Positions 30,988 to 32,888 of a stretch of DNA of 32,888 bases are shown here, in pieces. Position 1 is the first letter of the stretch; every line of letters begins with the position of its first letter. The notes beneath the pieces were generated by a model. It made no database searches and had not been told where the DNA came from. It saw nothing but the letters and a program-made list of their open reading frames with translations. This DNA comes from a virus: the IMG/VR virus record IMGVR_UViG_3300022591_000040, positions 1-32,888 of that record. One strand, 5' to 3'. The translations under genes were made by a program, and so were the position numbers.

Positions 30988-32441
30988 ATCGCCACCGGTT
31001 CTGTTGGTTCTCCATCTTCACCACCTTCGAATCCACCTAATCTGTCACCCAAATCCTCTCTCATATCAAGTGGTGGTTTATCTTCATCCTTCATATCTTT
31101 GTATTTCTGTCCGAGAATCCTTCTCATAGTAATATCGCCACCTTTCATATCCTCTTTCGCTTGTTTACCTTGTGGTGTTGACTCTTCGAACAATTGAATG
31201 AGGCCTGTTGACGTGTTCATCTTCGATGGAAATGTGATTCCATCAGGACCGAATCGGTTCTTGATTATGTGCCAACGACCTGAACTTCCAATCTTGTCTT
31301 GTGCGCGACGAGACAACGAGATCACAAAGTCTGCAACCATCAACTTTGAATATGCCTCTGCGATCTTATCTCCACCTATGATTTCTGAATCTGCGGATGA
31401 ACGATTCGCTTGTGAAGCAGTCCAAAATGGTATACCAAACTCCCCAGCAAGCGAACGCAAATCCTCATAGATATTTTCTAATTGGTGACGGATTTCCTTG
31501 AATCCAGTCATCGGTTTAATTAGGTCTGCGTAGTCCACAATCACCAAGTCGGGTTTGTACCCTTGCAAGATGCACGACTGAATGTGGGAACGCAATGTCT
31601 GAATAGAGGCGTTCTTCGGCGGATAATACTTGATAATCAAGTTACCACTGATTGCGTCTATTGCAGACTGAATATCATCTTTATGATACTTAAGGTTCTG
31701 CGCGGAGATACCACTCAACTTTGCGTCATATCTGCGCCCTACATAGGACTCTTGTAATTCCATCGAATAGTGTATCACCGTCTTGCCCAATGACAAGGCG
31801 TGTGCGCCTACGTTCACTAGACCCCACGTTTTACCTACTCCCGGCGGTGCAACGATAACAAACAAATCACCACTTGAACTACCGCCATCGGTAATGTCAT
31901 TGATAACGTCCCACGGTGTCGGAATTGTCCTACGCGCAGATTCATCCATTCGTAAATCTAAAGCTTCCTTGTACTTCTGTCCCAAATCTTTCTTGATTCC
32001 CGCCTTCATCGCCTTATCGAGACGGCCTCTCATTCCATCATAATCACCCTTCTGTACAAGATTCACTCCATCATTCAACGCGGCGACAAACTCTTGATTT
32101 ACGCAGAACTTGAGGGACAAATCTTTCACTTGTTGCAAATCAGTTGATGCGCGTAAGTCATATGCATCTTTCAACATCATTGCAACTGCGGTGCGGAGAA
32201 GTTCTTGTGGAATTTCCTTTACACGAATGACCATCGCCTCCCACGTAGGATTCGTCTTGTACTGTTCGAAGTAAACCTGTACGTCTTTGACGATCCACTT
32301 CGATGAATCGGAGTCAAAGTAGTTTGTTTCGATTATGTCATAGATGCTGGAAAGGTAATCGTAGTCGTTTATTAGCAATGCGATTACCTTCAACTGAAAT
32401 GAATGTCCATACTGCAAAAATGTGTCTTTATCAGAACTCAT
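30984..32441 (-). CDS. Replicative DNA helicase (DnaB / T4 gp41-like)
   Basis: A 485-residue hexameric helicase of the RecA-like DnaB family. The N-terminal 160 residues are helical, as in gp41. The motor domain has Walker A VAPPGVGKTW (198 to 205), the H-Y-S-M-E-L motif 1a segment around residues 224 to 229, Walker B LVIVDYADLI (Asp303) and a late KNRFGPDGI segment that provides the arginine finger. T4 gp41 is 475 residues. No primase domain is fused. It overlaps the 5' nuclease stop as ATGA. Confidence 0.92.
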   Translation of the reverse strand: MSSDKDTFLQYGHSFQLKVIALLINDYDYLSSIYDIIETNYFDSDSSKWIVKDVQVYFEQYKTNPTWEAMVIRVKEIPQELLRTAVAMMLKDAYDLRASTDLQQVKDLSLKFCVNQEFVAALNDGVNLVQKGDYDGMRGRLDKAMKAGIKKDLGQKYKEALDLRMDESARRTIPTPWDVINDITDGGSSSGDLFVIVAPPGVGKTWGLVNVGAHALSLGKTVIHYSMELQESYVGRRYDAKLSGISAQNLKYHKDDIQSAIDAISGNLIIKYYPPKNASIQTLRSHIQSCILQGYKPDLVIVDYADLIKPMTGFKEIRHQLENIYEDLRSLAGEFGIPFWTASQANRSSADSEIIGGDKIAEAYSKLMVADFVISLSRRAQDKIGSSGRWHIIKNRFGPDGITFPSKMNTSTGLIQLFEESTPQGKQAKEDMKGGDITMRRILGQKYKDMKDEDKPPLDMREDLGDRLGGFEGGEDGEPTEPVAI

Positions 32442-32888
32442 TTGATTTCCTTCTTTTGTGACAACTGAGCATATCGTTCAATTGTCGTCCAATGTTCCCG
32501 CAACCACAATTCCATATTCGGTATTCCGTTATACAACTTATCTTCGAGGAACATTTTCATCATCTGAAACTTGTTCATTGATTTGATTGGGTTTCGGATG
32601 GTTTCCAATACCTTTGATTTGGCAGACGCGGATATATCTACGTTCCCAAGCTGCATAAGTTTACAGTTCCTTTCGACTATCTCCCTTCCATCATATAGTC
32701 GCTGATACATTTTGTCTTTCTGTTTCGGTTTGTTTATGAATGAGAGTGCGTGTTTGCACACTTCATCCAATTCCACCTTACGTTCTTCGGTCAACATCGG
32801 AAACTTCTTGACTATGGTGGATGTTCCGAATCCCTTGATACCACCAATGTTATCCGATTTGTCACCCTTCCCACTTATTGCGCGAACT
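32438..32888 (-). CDS. 5' nuclease / RNase H (T4 rnh-like, FEN family), C-terminal part
   Basis: The frame stays open to the right edge and runs upstream of the internal ATG at 32797. The extra codons encode SGKGDKSDNIGGIKGFG, then STIVKKFP, the helix-3-turn-helix region of FEN-type 5' nucleases, with the G-D-x-S-D-N-I metal and DNA binding loop. The remaining 119 residues resemble the C-terminal domain of T4 RNase H, which removes RNA primers and 5' flaps from lagging strands. PIKSMNKFQMMKMFLEDKL is in the position of the conserved last helices. The catalytic N-terminal half lies outside the window. Confidence 0.8.
   Translation of the reverse strand, partial: VRAISGKGDKSDNIGGIKGFGTSTIVKKFPMLTEERKVELDEVCKHALSFINKPKQKDKMYQRLYDGREIVERNCKLMQLGNVDISASAKSKVLETIRNPIKSMNKFQMMKMFLEDKLYNGIPNMELWLREHWTTIERYAQLSQKKEIK

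Noticed and set aside
1-32888. tRNA genes, CRISPR arrays, insertion sequences or att sites
   Set aside because: Almost no space is left between genes, and no cloverleaf-like, regularly repeated or terminal inverted repeat sequence was noticed; this was by eye, not by a search program.

Overview
The window looks like part of a large tailed-phage genome. All supported genes lie on the minus strand and cover almost the whole 32.9 kb. Most neighbouring genes overlap by 1 to 50 bases, often as ATGA, GTGA or TAATG. I see no tRNA, rRNA, CRISPR array or insertion sequence. A T4-type replisome (family B polymerase, sliding clamp, two clamp-loader subunits, DnaB/gp41-type helicase, RNase H-like 5' nuclease) is the strongest sign of a phage with T4-like replication, probably a myovirus. 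No capsid, tail or packaging genes are recognisable here, and the host cannot be named from the sequence.

Layout in the direction of transcription (right to left). From 32.9 to 20.7 kb lies the replication and nucleotide module: 5' nuclease (cut by the window edge), helicase, a conserved small protein, a class II (B12-dependent) ribonucleotide reductase, a stub of a homing endonuclease behind a candidate promoter, a glycosyltransferase, DNA polymerase, clamp, a zinc protein, MazG-like pyrophosphohydrolase, a zinc-ribbon protein, clamp-loader ATPase, two small proteins and clamp-loader subunit A. From 20.7 to 13.6 kb is a nucleotide and DNA-processing stretch: QueC-like synthase, dNMP kinase, a second copy of the glycosyltransferase found before the polymerase, a Cas4/AddB-like nuclease, a SLOG protein, two deoxyribosyltransferase-like proteins, dCMP deaminase and several unknown small genes.

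From 13.5 kb to the left edge is a carbohydrate region. It holds seven glycosyltransferases or glycosyltransferase-like proteins of different folds. It also holds a kinase, nucleotidyltransferase and HAD phosphatase that look like an activated-sugar pathway, plus two methyltransferases. Unknown proteins lie between them: a tandem pair of paralogues, a 42-residue membrane protein and a 58-residue protein.

Together the genes suggest a phage that copies DNA with its own replisome, enlarges and balances the dNTP pool (RNR, dCMP deaminase, dNMP kinase, MazG), and makes and transfers a modified sugar. Whether the sugar goes on DNA, virion proteins or a host surface cannot be decided here. The QueC-like gene and the replisome-linked glycosyltransferase pair make DNA modification possible. 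The size of the left-hand cluster also fits a virion or cell-surface glycan.
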